Counted from the stretch's first letter, positions 1-23,350 are shown. The stretch is DNA of 64,000 nt from Doris montereyensis (GCA_037039925.1 JAXRKP010001309.1:76305-140304); one strand, 5' to 3'. Notes: generated by a model from the sequence alone, not told the origin. Translations and numbers: made by a program.

Positions 1-1080
1 ATCGCAATTTATTATCTCATCATATCTATTTGCGCCCACAACAAGTTTCTATAAGGCCAATGAAAATAATAGTCTTGAGCTGAATGTAAAAAAATGTAGA
101 TCTAGATCTAGTTCTAAATCTATGTAGATCTAGAGCTAGATCTATCTTTGTTTCTCAACAAATGAATGGAAGAACTCAAAGCTACTGCGCTTTATTGTAC
201 GTGGCTACCGGTGTATGTGTGTGTGTCCCCCCCCGCCCTCTTTCTCCCAAAATTAAACAAATCTCTCTAGACCTTTTCTACATGTAGATCTAGATCTAAA
301 TAATGGTAATGATGGTGTAATATTGATCTAGAATGTAGATCTAGATTTATGGATCTAATATTCTTCTAGATCTAATCTAGATTATGCATCTCTATTACTT
401 TTATTTCCCCTTCTTTTTTTTATTGGGATCGGTAAATATTGCAAAATGACGATGCAATACAAGTGTGTTATTGTTTTAGACCTTTTAACTAAAAGGCTTT
501 AGATCTAGATTAAATTAGATATGTCTATTTCCAGTTTTTATACATACACTCTAGATCTAGATTGTATGTCTAAACCGTAATCCCCGTTCCTGCTCGCATA
601 CGAACTTACGAAGGACTCATTAGGTCTGGAGCATTGTTTTGTGCAAGTCCTGACGCTATGATGTAATAACTGGCGGTTTCTTTGGGGTGGGTGGGGGGGG
701 GATTCTTGAACACACCCGACAGACATGTATGATTATATGGACCCAATAGAATGTGAGCTCGGACAGCTCAAATATTCAAAGCAAGCTCCTTGTACAGGTG
801 TTTTCGTTTGGATGAAAATATCACAACACAACAATGAGCACTGCATTCAATCAAATTAATATAACAAATCCAGCATACTCTTTGTCTATTTGATCCATTT
901 TGTCTATTAGATCCATTTTGTCTATTTTCCATCCATCCGTTTTTATATTTATTTATGCATTAGAGTAATCACAAACATATTTGTTTTTATTATTTATTTA
1001 AACACAATAATGTATTAAATTTATCATTTTCTTTCAAAAGTTATCAGGATTCTGGAAGACTAGATCTATAATCTAGATTG

Positions 1081-1150
<70 letters not shown>

Positions 1151-1834
1151 TATATGCTTACATTAGTGAGCATGGTTTTAAACATTTTAATTTCAGTTCT
1201 TCAAGTTTTGATCTATGAAGATTTTTAAAATTCTAATATAAATTGTGTTAGTCATACAATATCTTAGACCATTTTGACACTTGATTTATTAAGAAACAAA
1301 ACTTGGTCACATAATGTAAAACGAAAGGCTCAATGAGAAAATAACTGATAATTTCATAGGGAATGATTTAAAATTTGATGAGTCACAATTTACACTTGAG
1401 GCAGGAAATATGAAAATATGGGGGACAAAAAAAGACCCATGCTAACAGTCAGGAGAAGGTTACAGAAACCTCAAATCTGTGCTCAGCCGTTTTTTTCTAT
1501 TCGACTAGTCCTTCCTTTGCTGAAAAAGGTCAGCGAACCACTTTGTCCTGAAGTTGAAGGCCATCCCATGGAGCAGTTTTTGCTTTTATAGCAATGTATG
1601 TTTTGCGAAAAGGGATGATAAGATAAAGTTCAGAATAGAAAAAAAGAAATAAGTTTATATTTGACTTGCTAGTTAGTATAATTACAAAACAGTTTACATA
1701 TGAATACCAATTATTATAGAACTTCACAAGACTTGAGTTACATGCCATATGAACACAAAACATTGATAGATTAAAAGTCATCCTCTAATCTTAGATTGAC
1801 GAAAAATATTTCTTGTTTTTAAATGTCTTTACAG
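1..1834. other. EPRS intron (left edge of window): GATCTA-rich, then (ATT)n
   Basis: No exon is recognisable. The first 560 bases and 1060-1080 are dense in AGATCTAGATCT-like words. A perfect (ATT)n microsatellite lies at about 1081-1147. Since EPRS exons follow and its N-terminal half is absent, this should be an intron of that gene, possibly with missed WHEP exons. I saw no WHEP-like peptide in it. Confidence 0.5.
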
Positions 1835-11968
<10,134 letters not shown>

Positions 11969-12660
11969 AGTTGTTTGCAGTTTGCTGGTCCAGTCTTCGT
12001 TTCACCACTTAGTTGATAGACAGATAGTCGTTCTTGTTAATATCTGCCGTTTTGTTAGCCCTGTTATGATTTTTCTCTTCCACATGGAGTCTTGCCTTCC
12101 TCCTTGTTGGGTTTTGTTTTTTGTGAATTTTATGACCTTTGGTACCGGGTATCTAATGACATTTGGATAGTTTGTTATTAGGTTCAAGTCTATGAATGTT
12201 GCCTTTTTTTTTTTTATTTCTTCCTTGTTGATGTATTATCATATTGTTAAAACCTATGTGTGAAGAAAATATTTAAACCAATATGCCCTCAAAGATTTAA
12301 CACAGTGTTTGCGATGAAAAGAAATGAACTACCCAAAAGTAAAAACCACGGTTTTGCTTGGTGCTTTTGTTTGTTAAAGAATCTCATAAAAATGCCAGGC
12401 TTTTTCCCCTGTGACTTGGCATTAGGTATTTATGTTTCAGTACTTAAAAAGCTTATCACCATATCTGTAGAGAATGCATATCAATAATGCTAAACTCCCG
12501 TTTGAGTGATTGACTTTCTTATTTTGCAGCAGATATTTTCTTTATTTACCTCAGGGGCCTCTGAATCTGGCATCCAACCATCAGGATTGACTTTGAAAAT
12601 CTTCTAGATCAAAATGTTGTTCAGACTTTTTAAAATAAAAATTATTATTAGAGATATTTT
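11969..12660 (+). other. EPRS1: EPRS 3' UTR with polyadenylation signal
   Basis: Non-coding, AT-rich sequence after the stop codon. A canonical AATAAA lies at 12634-12639, the first good candidate followed by T-rich sequence. The UTR would be about 690 bases. The end point is inferred, with no transcript evidence. Confidence 0.55.
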
Positions 12661-14739
12661 GTTATTGTTATAACAGCATTGACATAAACAAAAATATGCA
12701 TCGGTTTTGATATGTAAGATGTAACACATTATTTTGGCATTTGACAAGAATTGTACATGGAAGGTTTTCACAATTTACCAAGCTTTATACACTATTTATC
12801 AAAATGTAATCTATATATAAGGGTATCACGAATATAAATAATAATGAAAATAGACTCTAAAGGCCATCAGATCCATCAAACAATTGTATTCAATTTTTAG
12901 TGTAGTGAACCAGTGAGACTAAATTCATTTGCATACATTTTCATTATAAGTAATGAATGTTGTTCTGTTTCCCTCCTTTGTTTAAAAATATGACTTTACC
13001 ACTTTGCCACAAATCATAACCACAGAAAATTAAAATTACAATACATTTTGCCTTCTACTGGTATTTAAACCCTACCTCTTAGCACAAGAAAGGCATCTAG
13101 CAATTACTCTTCCACACCACACTAGAATATGAGATCTCAATCTTTTATTTGAATTTGAATTTATGAATTGAACAAAGTGAGCATTCTTGTGAATAAAGTG
13201 AAGACAAATATACATGTTGTTTACGTATCACTCTGTTTATTCAAACTTCCTTTTTCATCATTCGGTGAAAGCAGCTACAGTGAAGACAAGAGCAACTGCT
13301 GTCACATCCATTGTTGTGATAGAGACAGGTTGTTATTTTATAACGTCTTTTCTCTTAGTAGTCTTAGGCTCTTCTGTGCCCCATCAAAATAAGAATAAGA
13401 ATAAAAGAGTAAGGAACCACATCTAGTCCTATCAACCGCTAATATAAAGATAAGGATGGACCTATAGTCTGTATCCTCACATTACATGGGTATAAATTTA
13501 CCGACTACAGCATTTATCCTTCTGCAGGCCATTTCTGTTCAAAGTCCTTCTCAACTCTGGGGAACATACAGTACAGCAGCCAGTTAGTGTTAGGTGCTTC
13601 GTACTAATACTCTGACAAAATCTTTCTCTACCTATAGCTGGCTATTTATTCACGCCTGAGTCAAGTGAGGAAAGCAGAGTGAAGTACTTTCCTAAGAGTG
13701 CAGCGTTGTGAAACAAACACTTGTGCCAGTCATGCTGTTTGAAGCAGTGTCGTCGTGATTACAAGCTCACAACACTGCAGTTTTGCTACACTGCCTCCAT
13801 AATGTAATACGATGGAGGAAGTATGAAATACATGATCACGTTTTGCTAATTAAATTAATGTTAACCTTATAACCTTAGGGCTTGAATCCATTCTTGTTTA
13901 GGGGTGGGGGTGGTAATGACACAATGCAGTGATGTAAACAATTTTCAAAATTGGTGGATGGAAATATCCATCACACTGTAAACATATCACTGGTCATAAA
14001 AGTAGGACACAAAATTCACTAAGTCAGAGGCAGCAAGCATTTTATATATTTAATTAATATGTCAATATGTCAACTAGAAATTAATGTTTGATTGCTATAA
14101 CAAGTAAAAGTCAGGAAAGAAAACATTTTTAAAACATTAGTTAAAGAATTTAGAGGAAATAAGTTCAGAAAAGAAGTTATTTGTATAGGACTTAAAATCA
14201 ATCTAGTCTAAATAAATATGCTGATACTGATACAAATACTTCAAATAGTACAACACCGACATTTTTTAAACATATATATGTAAAATCCTATGCCAGATAA
14301 ACAAAGCTGATATCTAGCTTTCATTAAAGCCTTGTGAACTGACAGTGATAAGAACTGACTTTGTCGCTGTTCCAAGGTCTCTCTCATTACTCTCAGAGCT
14401 CAAACGACCTATGCCCCATTATAAAGAAGAAGATAGGAAGTTGAAACATCTTAAGGTAAGGGTAAGAAAGATTTAAATTGACAAATGCTGTTTCACCCCT
14501 GGAGCAGGCGGTTTCACGATACTCCTCATCCCACAGATGAATAACCTAGTTCTTAATGCTAGTACATTGTATTAATACCATTTTGACGAAACGATTTAAG
14601 ATCGTCACTGGACTGACACGAATGCACACCTATGTCAAGGTAGGAAATGGCATGTTTTTTAAAAAGTAATTAAAGTAGGTATTTTAAGAAGCAAAAACAT
14701 TTCGGGTGTATCAGATTCCAAATCGGTTTCAATACTGCT
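12661..14739. other. Intergenic DNA between EPRS and the SYK-like gene, with one old SINE
   Basis: AT-rich and without a supportable gene. About 13570-13800 (minus strand) shares words with 26650-26830: TACTCTGACA, CTATAGCTGGCTATT and GCCTGAGTCAAGTGAGGAAA, which marks a second SINE-like family. The remaining 1.7 kb shows nothing recognisable. Confidence 0.5.
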
Positions 14740-15165
14740 ATGATTTCCCTAACAGTGCCCATTGGATTATTAACATCTATTGAATCACATCACTATCCAT
14801 TGGATCACTGATATTAATTATTAATATTATCCATTGGATAACAACACTATCCATTAGATCGTTAGCACTATCTATTGAATCTCAACACTATCCATTAGAT
14901 CGTTAGCACTATCTATTTAATCTCAACACTATCCATTAGATCGTTAGCACTATCTATTTAATCTCAACACTATCCATTAGATCGTTAGCACTATCTATTG
15001 AATCTCAACACTATCCATAAGATCGTTAGCACTATCTATTGAATCTCGACACTATCCATTAGATCGTTAGCACTATCTATTGAATCTCAACACTATCCAT
15101 TAGATCGTTAGCACTATCTATTGAATCTCAACACTATCCATTGGACCACTAACGTTATCGATTAG
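14740..15165. repeat. 41-bp satellite-like tandem array
   Basis: The core CCATTAGATCGTTAGCAC recurs at 14851, 14892, 14933, 14974 and onward, a strict 41-bp period for about seven units, with degenerate CCATTGGAT edges on both sides. No coding potential. Confidence 0.9.
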
Positions 15166-15524
15166 ATCAGGGGTTCTTGTCTTAAACTAAGGGATGGGGC
15201 GGGGGAGCGCAAAGGTTGGGCGATTGACTGGGAGGAAGATCTGAGCAACGACACTCCTAGGACATGAAAGGAAATACTACAGTAAAATGTAAACTAATAA
15301 CGGGGTGTTCTAAAGGAAACGATGGACTTTCAATTTATACTGTAATGAAAATGTTACACGTACTGATGTTGCTTACGGTTGATCTCCCATATTGTAGTTT
15401 CGTGCGTTGTGACGTCCGGTGCTTTCTCAAAAGTTCGCTCCTGTACTACGTAACAAAAGTGAAAATCGATAGTGCTTACTACTAGTACTACAATGGATAG
15501 AGTTGGGCATTGCGCAGATTCTTG

Positions 15525-15580
15525 TACCTGTACGGGGACCAGGCGGCTCCGCCCTCCATGAGTCCTGCTGCGTTCTTTTT
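15525..15580 (+). mobile_element. Fragment of RTE-like LINE 5' region
   Basis: CAGGCGGCTCCGCCCTCCAT followed by GAGTCCTGCTGC closely matches the 5' end of the LINE at 28526-28560 (TTAGGCGGTCCCGCCCTCCA). It is cut off by the adjacent (CT)n tract. Confidence 0.6.
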
Positions 15581-15599
15581 TGTCTTCTTCCGCTCTTTC

Positions 15600-15762
<163 letters not shown>

Positions 15763-16299
15763 CCAAGATTACCCCAAAGACACCATATCGATTTGGTCTC
15801 CCACTCGATTGAGCGGCGTAGGCCACAACGCCCGCCCGTCTTAGCAGAAGCCAAGGCCAAAGAGGCGTGTTGGTTAGACACCCTAGCAGAGTGCTTCCCC
15901 TCAACCTCCAGGATCCCCTTTTCCTGCCTTACGGGTCCCACCTCCCGGGAAACGAGGCGCCCACTAAAGGGAAGTTAAGTCCCAAAAGGAGGGACCAAGA
16001 AGTAGAAAGAAGATGAGACACAGATATAACGATAGAGCAAAAAGGAATGGATGGATAGAAGACAAAAGTAAGAGAAAAGAGATGTCGCCTCTGCGTGTGG
16101 GGGTGCTCGCTTCCTCTCGGACAAAAAGTATAACCTCAGAGTATGTCCTGGCATACTTGAAACTATTTTTGCGTTTCTGAAAGAAATTGGAGTATATCGA
16201 CAGATCTAGAGTACTAAATTACGTATCAATTCTTAACACATTGACTATATTTTTAAGGGGGGGGGGGCGCCGCCTGGACACGAGTTTGGGACCAAAAGG

Positions 16300-17275
16300 T
16301 TGGTTTTCTGTTCTTTGCATATTCGGGTAGAACGATCATTTATCTACAAGTTAATGGCAGAAAAATGTCCATATGACGTATAATTTTTTTACAAAATATT
16401 TAGTAGACGAGGGTAGGGTAAAAACAGTCAAAATTTTGACGTAAATAACCCTTACACTGACTGAGAAGATGGCAGTAAAAATCCATATGTTGGCGGCTAA
16501 TCGCTAAATGTGGCAATACCAAAGTCACCTGGCTTCTGCCGACATCGCTCGTCGATTCGGCCCATCGCTGTGTGACGTAAGAGGCGTTGCGCGTCAGTGT
16601 GTATGTAAACACGCGCACAAGCATAGGAATAGAGGAAAAAGAAAACAAATGGTCATTTTGACGTCTGTTTTCACAACAGTGCATATCTAAACCTAGATTT
16701 ATAATCCTTTGTACATTAGTAACAATGCCGGAGACTGTCGAAAGAGCGGGAGCTGCTACAAGTGAAACCCGTCTGAAGCGTTTGTATTGTGTTATTTTCT
16801 TCTTTTGATGTTTTTACTTGCATTTTTCTCGAAATGTAGTTTGATCACACTAAAATTTTATCTCCTCCACCATTTACCGAACAATTTGTATTATATTTGA
16901 AATGGGGGTTCCTCTTGTCAATGTTAATAGAATGACATCGGTGTTTTTTTTATATCTTGTTAACTTTTTGAGAAAAAATTTTTCGTATTAAAAATGCTGT
17001 TATTGTATATTCACGATATATGTTATTTTCAAAAATTCTTTAAAAAGAACTATTTGAAAAAAACCGACGTCACTCTTTGAGATATTGAATGGAAAAGACG
17101 ATCTGCACAGGTTTTGAGTGATTTTATTCATAACTAAGAGAGCGGCCGTTTCTATGGCAACCAAAGACGCTACAAACTTTTCAATGATATAGGATGACTG
17201 TATTTTGAGTTACTCATATACATACTAAAATCAAAAACTCAAACTCAAAAGAAACAAAATTCACTTAAGGAGGTG
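16300..17275 (+). repeat. Interspersed repeat 'X', longest copy
   Basis: Shares order and wording with 31178-31620 and 38916-39530: GGGTAGAACGATCATTTATC, ACAGTGCATATCTAAACC, TACTTGCATTTTTCTCGAAA, GATATAGGATGACTGTATTT, ending in A-rich sequence with a GGTGCCCC motif. I found no coding region, terminal inverted repeat or RT in it. Family unknown; the A-rich end suggests a retroposon. Confidence 0.7.
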
Positions 17276-17289
17276 CCCCACACACACAC

Positions 17290-17456
<167 letters not shown>

Positions 17457-17609
17457 TTCTATCCACTGTGTCTCTCTCCTTCATAATTTCTTTCAGTAAT
17501 AGATATTTATTTAAGAAGATTTTGGCCATTACATTAACGTGCGTGGTATTTAAGTGTAAAGTTGAACACATCATGGGGAAAATGAATGAAGAAAGAATAA
17601 TGCAGCCAC

Positions 17610-17865
17610 AACATTGGGTAATACGAAGGAGCCACAGTGGAGTGAAGTCAAAGGCGAAATATGACAATAAGTGACTCCACTAATAAAGACAGAACAAACA
17701 CGTGACGTTTCGGGTATAACCCTTCGTCAGACAACAAACGAGAAATATTTAGAATATTTAAAAAAAGATAAATAACGTAAACAACAGAGAGATGTGGCAA
17801 TGTGAACTATCTAAATAGTTGTGAATAATACGAAGGAGCCACAGTGGAGTGAAGTCAAAGGTTGG
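17610..17865. repeat. Foldback-type repeat with a 207-bp-spaced direct repeat
   Basis: AATACGAAGGAGCCACAGTG with the following AGTGAAGTCAAAGG occurs at 17620 and again at 17827. Between them lie AATAAAGACAGAACAAA and GTGACGTTTCGGGTATAACC. The AATAAAGACAGAAC segment is the same as the arm of the hairpin at 62657-62829, so the two loci belong to one MITE-like family. Confidence 0.6.
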
Positions 17866-18779
17866 GTAGCATTACATTATGCACATTATAATGAGTAAAT
17901 ACAAGCGACTATGCGAATCAGCTGATTTTTGGTCTACAGAGAATTATCCAAAATCTGCGCCTATTTTATAACATAAGTCGTATGATTATCTCAATGACGT
18001 CTACTTTTTTCTTTGATGCAACATCCTCTCCTGCTTTCTCTGCTTCTTGCATTGGTATCAAGTTTGTCTTCGGGAATTTGACATCTATTTCACCACCACC
18101 GAATGTCTTTATATAATACACATTGTCACTCCCTCTTACAAATCCCGCCATGTCAATGTCCCTTAGACTTAGAATGTCACTGTTGTGAAGTAACGAATTG
18201 TCTTAAGGAATGTATGGAAATATGACACCATCATCACCACCTACACCACCAGCACCAACACCACCGCTATCATCAGCATCGTCCTCATCCTTCTCCTTCT
18301 CTTCTACCTCATCCTCAACATCATCAGCATAATCGAATTTGCTATATTATCATAAACATTTCATTACATAGTATCCATCACTGAGCTATCCACGTCCATT
18401 TGGATTACTGATTGGAACATAAATATAACTTGATACATGCACACAGTAAGTAGATAAATACATAATTATTATAGAAAAAGTATTTCATTTTCATTACCTC
18501 ATAAGAATTTAGAACATGGCCGTGCGTTCACAGTTTCTAAAAAAAATCGTTTTAACTTGAAATTAAAAAAATGTAGGGATGCTGTCAAAATGTGTCATCG
18601 AAATGAATCACAATCAGAACAATCCACCAGACGGAGGTAAGTTTTAATGTGATAGTTTAAATTAGACGATGAAACAAAAAGACGGGCGTAATTATTCAAG
18701 TGAATGGAAACGAGACCCAAATCATTCGATGCGCCTCAACTCAAACTATAATATGCCAGGGGGCTCATAGGTTGGCATT

Positions 18780-20435
18780 GCAATGAGATGTATGATCTCT
18801 CCCATACTGTGTTTCATTCTGAAGGCAGCGGAAGCACATGCAAGTCCCGCAAACCCTGGAAGTGAGTGTCAAATGCCGCCACTGAAGGCATTTATGGATG
18901 ATACAACTGTTCTGTCATATCAAGAACATGAAACACATAGAATATTGAAACGATTGGACAAACTTGTGAACTAATGCAAAATTAAGTTCAAGCCTAAGAA
19001 ATCTCGATGCATCTCCATCCGTAAAGGAAAAGTAGCAGAGAACATTTTCATTCTCAATAGGATACCAGAGAATACCTACCGTGTCAGAGGAACCAGTTAA
19101 GAGCCTAGGATATTGGTATGATGCAACACTCAAAGATACCAAGAGATCAAAAGACACTAAAGAAGTAGCCGAGAAAGGGCTGAAAAGAATCGACAAGTGT
19201 GGTCTCCAAGGAAAACATAAAGTGTGGTGCCTGCAGTTCATGTTGATTCCCATGTTCTTATGTGTACAACTGCTGTTGAAACAATTGAAACTAAGATGAA
19301 CAAGTATATGAGGAAGTGGTTTGGTGTAGCGCCCTGTTTTTTCAAATGTGAGATTCTACTGCCGGCAGACAAAACTCCAGTTGCATTTAAAATATGTCAT
19401 GGAAGAGTATAAGGTAGGAAAAGCAAGGCTACAAATGATGCTCGAAAATTCCGAGGATTCAACAATGAGATTAGTTCAACCCCAGCTCAAAACTGGAAAG
19501 AATTGGAAAGTCGCCGACGCAGTAAAAACAATCCAAAATTGCTTAAGGGTGAAGGAAATAACCGGACACACACACACAAAACAACCGTGCAGGGATAGGA
19601 ACATCTCAGACAAAATGGTGGTCAAAAGCAGAAGGCAAAGAAAAGAGAGACATGGTCATACAGGAAGTAAGGCATGAAGAGGACACTTAGCGAATTCAGA
19701 AAGCAGTCCAACAATCTCAGCAAGGTCATTGGACAACCTAACAAAACGCCTTGCAGCGGAGTCTAATCTGGAATGACCTATGGCAAATGGCGCCATTAAG
19801 GATAAGTTTCATAATCCGATCAGTGTATGACCTCTTACCATCAAATGCAAATTTGGTGAAGGGAGGAAAGAAAATTGATGTAACTTGTCCATTACGCCAA
19901 AACAAACAAACTGTTGAACATGTCCTCAGTTCGTGCAAATTACTGCATTAGCACAAGGTCGGTACACATGGAGACACAACCAAATACTCCAGAATCTAGC
20001 ATCAGTCATAAGTTCGGCTAGAGGAAAACCAAAAACATCAGCTACCACAGCACCCTTCCTCGTTGGGGAAGAAAAAGCCAGGACATGGATAGGAAAACCT
20101 GTGAAGATTACCTCCAACCAACGGTGTATATTAGATGGAGCTGATGACTGGAACCTTTCAGCAGACCTTCCATACTGGGAAAACCACCCCATGTTATAAT
20201 GACGACTGGAACGAGACCTGATATAGTAGTCCAGTCAAACTCCACACACTAAATCATCATGATTGAGCTGACAGTGCCTTATGAGAGCAGAATCGACCAA
20301 GCTCACCAGTACAAATCTGCAAAGCACTGCAACCTGGCCAATGACATCCAGAAAGCCAGATTTATGACAGAGTACTAGATCTAGCAGTAGAAGTTGGCGC
20401 GAGGGGTTTTCTTTTATCACAACTTCCATGGGATA
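18780..20435 (+). pseudogene. Degenerate LINE: reverse-transcriptase C-terminal half
   Basis: Several frames broken by stops carry pieces of one polyprotein. PPLKAFMDDTTVLSY is an RT active-site motif of FMDD type. It is followed by FKPKKSRCISIRKGK, PVKSLGYWYDATLKDT, NKYMRKWFGVAP, then SVYDLLPSNANL and QTVEHVLSSCKLL, a small Cys-containing motif near the end. The order matches the C-terminal half of a LINE-type polyprotein common in aquatic invertebrates (recalled, not searched). The 5' part is missing and there are at least six frame breaks. Dead copy, intergenic. Confidence 0.75.
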
Positions 20436-20769
20436 GCAATATAATCTTCACAAAGTTGTGCTGACAGAATACGTCAGTTTAGTTGCTATGAAGAACAAAA
20501 GAATAGAGGCCCATTTTAACAGCCCAACCAACACTCATTAGGCATTTTGAGTTTAGAGCAAGTGGCCACTTTCCCCACCTATTATTTTTTTGTGAGTGAG
20601 CAGCTACACTGAGGTTTGTTCCGTTAAAATAACACAATAGACCTACCGGAAATATCACGCTATTGTTTCGTTTTCTTCCTTGTTGACTGATATTTGACTT
20701 CCTTATTGAACAGCTGCAAAACAACGATCGAAATGTCAGAAGGTAAATTCTAAACTACACTCCGATCAA

Positions 20770-21025
20770 ATGCTATATCTTGCGCTCTATATCTAATCAA
20801 GATCTACATCAAAATTTTATTTAATTCTAGCAATGAAGCCAATGAGACTGTGGAGATACGACAAATAGAATCGCAGTACGAATAGATCTACGGTAGCAGT
20901 GTTGCATGTCGTCATGTAGGCCTATTTTGATGTAGTTTTCTAAGTAGATCTGGACCTAGATCTACATTTGTTTAGATCTCTAGACCTAGATCTAGCTCTG
21001 AATTATATCTAGATCTAGATAAAAG
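20770..21025. other. GATCTA-rich patch
   Basis: Dense AGATCT/TAGATCTAG words like those at the left edge of the window. Such clusters look like simple-sequence drift rather than regulatory sites. Confidence 0.6.
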
Positions 21026-21509
21026 GAAAAGAAAAAACGCGACATATTAGAGGAATTTTCTGACTGTCTACCCTTCATCAGTAACAAGGATACAAAGAAC
21101 AATACTGAAGAATGATAACGGAAACTAACGGTGCTGTGACTTGGGGGCCAATGATACAACGACCCATCACGCAATTTCCATCAACAGAGTAGGCCTCATA
21201 ACAACAAGAAACAAAGATAAAAAGAAATAGGGAAACAAAATCAAATTAGTCATAAGTATAAGAGAGACAAAGAAAGGGGGAGAAGATAGAGTGAGATGAA
21301 GAGAGAAAAGAAAACAAAATGAAAGGTAGAGAGAATGAGAGAAGAGATGATGAGGATAAAGACAGATCGGATAGAGAGAGAAAGTGAAAGACATACAGAC
21401 AAGGAAAGAGAAATATGGGGCGTAATACAGAGAGGGGAAGGATCATGCTAACATTGTCATTGACTAATGAAAGGCCTGCTACAGTTTTCTGTTTCGGCCA
21501 TGAGGATGG

Positions 21510-22579
21510 TACAGTAGTCGCTGGATAAACACACATCCTTTGGGTGCTGAGAAAAGTGTGTGTTTATGCGTACTGTGTGTTTATGCGAAATCACTGGGAG
21601 GTATCTCTTTAATGGTAAAAGAAATCACAGATTATTTTTTATTATGTCCCTTGATTATCACGCACATTAGCATGACAGGTATACATTGGTGTTTAAGTGT
21701 ATATACTGATTGCTTGTTCACTTATTGTTTTGGTTTCTTTGGGTTTCTTTAATTGTTTTGTTTTTTTAAATATTTTTATTTGCCATCTTGGAAAGCAGAT
21801 CAGAAATCATCAAATTTTTCGGAAGATAATGTTTTGAGGTTTTTCTCAGCTTTGTGAAAGAAGTGACGGCGTAAAGGTAGATCTAGATCTATCAATAATT
21901 ATCATGCTCAAAACAAACCCTCTTATTACATACCTTCAACCTTGAGAGCCAATCACTCATGCTCTGTGAACATTAAGCCCCGCCCTCACACCCTTACTCT
22001 CTCTCTCTGAGCGAGTGTTCAGCGAGTGTATGTATCATCTGTCACCGATCGTAGTTTATTCAATTTCATTGAATAAATTCCTGCTGACTGCCACAGCCAA
22101 TCATATTGCACTTTGGGTCGATCGATAAATTCACGATTCACAGGATAATGTCTGGACAGCCAGCCTTTGACTTTGATCGTCGAGAAATCACAAACTAGGA
22201 GGAGCGGGATAGACAGTGTAGGCCAGACATGATATAAGACTGTCTGACACCTTCATCTGAGTAGTGCTCGAATAGACAATGAAGCTGGATATAGAAGAAG
22301 ACTGTCACATTTGCCCTAGTCCTAGCATTCTTCACTACAGCGTGCCATCTGTTCTAACATTATTGTTATTTCTGACAAAAGCTCAACAAAAGACTTATTT
22401 TAGGGCCTAATGGATGGATATGAAGTTGCATTACAGAGAAAAAAGCGTGCCTTTATGCGTGCTGACCGTGTCTTTACACTCTGTTATTATATATAGTAAG
22501 AATTTAATCCACAGAGAAAGGAGTGTGGTTTTGCAAAGTGTGCTTTAATGAAATGTGCGTTTATCCAGCGACTACTGTA
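21510..22579. mobile_element. TA-flanked DNA transposon (non-autonomous), ~1.07 kb
   Basis: Long inverted ends: left TACAGTAGTCGCTGGATAAA with CACACAT, right ATGTGCG then TTTATCCAGCGACTACTGTA. The arms match for about 27 bases with one mismatch and end in TA on both sides, as for Tc1/mariner/pogo elements. Subterminal GTGTTTATGCG words repeat near both ends. No transposase-like frame inside. Confidence 0.85.
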
Positions 22580-22729
22580 CCACATTGGCTGATAGGCTTT
22601 GTTCAAGTTCCACATGAAATCTGTCATGCCCAGCGCCATAACATTGTCAGATAGCAGTGATCCAGATGTTTAAGACACCTCGGTGGTCACTTGAGTTAAA
22701 ATGGGAGGGAACAGGTTTAACAATTTCTT

Positions 22730-22883
22730 CTTTTCTTCTTCTTCTTCTTCTTCTTCTTCTTCTTCTTCTTCTTCTTCTTCTTCTTCTTCTTCTTCTTCTT
22801 CTTTTCTTCTTCTTCTTCTGCTTCTTCTTCTTCTTCTCTCTCCGTTCTTTTTTTCATATATATTCTTCTTCTAATGTAAATTG

Positions 22884-22927
<44 letters not shown>

Positions 22928-22960
22928 TATTATTATTATTATTATTGTTATTGTTATTAT
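22730..22960. repeat. (CTT)n and (ATT)n microsatellites upstream of the SYK-like first coding exon
   Basis: About 95 bases of CTT at 22733-22828 and about 80 bases of ATT/ATTGTT at 22880-22965. The resulting Leu/Ile/Phe frames are artefacts. The CTT tract is polypyrimidine but too far (about 200 bases) from the acceptor at 23024 to serve it. Confidence 0.95.
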
Positions 22961-23024
22961 TATTGACATTACCATTTACATTATAATCAAAGTTAAAATA
23001 TATATACAATTTTCTTTCTGTCAG

Positions 23025-23350
23025 GTGCTTATTTCTGAAGCAAGCTGGCACAGGATGGTAATTTTGTGATGCAAGAAATTGGCTATACCAAGGAAACGAT
23101 CAGACACCTTCAAGTATGTTCAGGAATGCTAGCAAATTTTTGCACAATATGTTGGGATCTGAACAAACAAATGACTCAGAGACACCAACAATTCCACGGA
23201 TCTACGATGAGCCGTACTTTTATGGACGCATCACGCGGTCAGAGGGGGAGGCTATTCTGCAGAAAGCTGGAAGTTTTGATGGACTCTACTTACTGCGAGA
23301 GAGTATCACCCCTATGGGAAATTTCTCTCTGTCTTTGGCTTACGGGGAAG
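23025..23350 (+). CDS. SYK-like exon: 5' UTR, start codon and first half of N-terminal SH2
   Basis: Acceptor TTTCTGTCAG shows that a non-coding first exon lies upstream. I chose the ATG at 23116: it opens [17 protein letters not shown] and runs straight into [29 protein letters not shown] (the FLVRES-type phosphotyrosine pocket) and FSLSLAYGE. An out-of-frame ATG at 23069 overlaps the start and runs past it; a tiny uORF sits at 23055. The donor phase misses the next exon by one base; an extra G in the GG at 23350-23351 would fix it. Confidence 0.88.

Noticed and set aside
14740..15165. Regular 41-bp repeats resembling a CRISPR array
   Set aside because: The units are contiguous without unique spacers, and the DNA is from an animal. 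The same holds for the 40-bp and 56-bp arrays.
22657..23069. Leu/Phe/Tyr and Ile-rich frames that look like membrane segments
   Set aside because: They come from the CTT and ATT microsatellites, not from a membrane protein.
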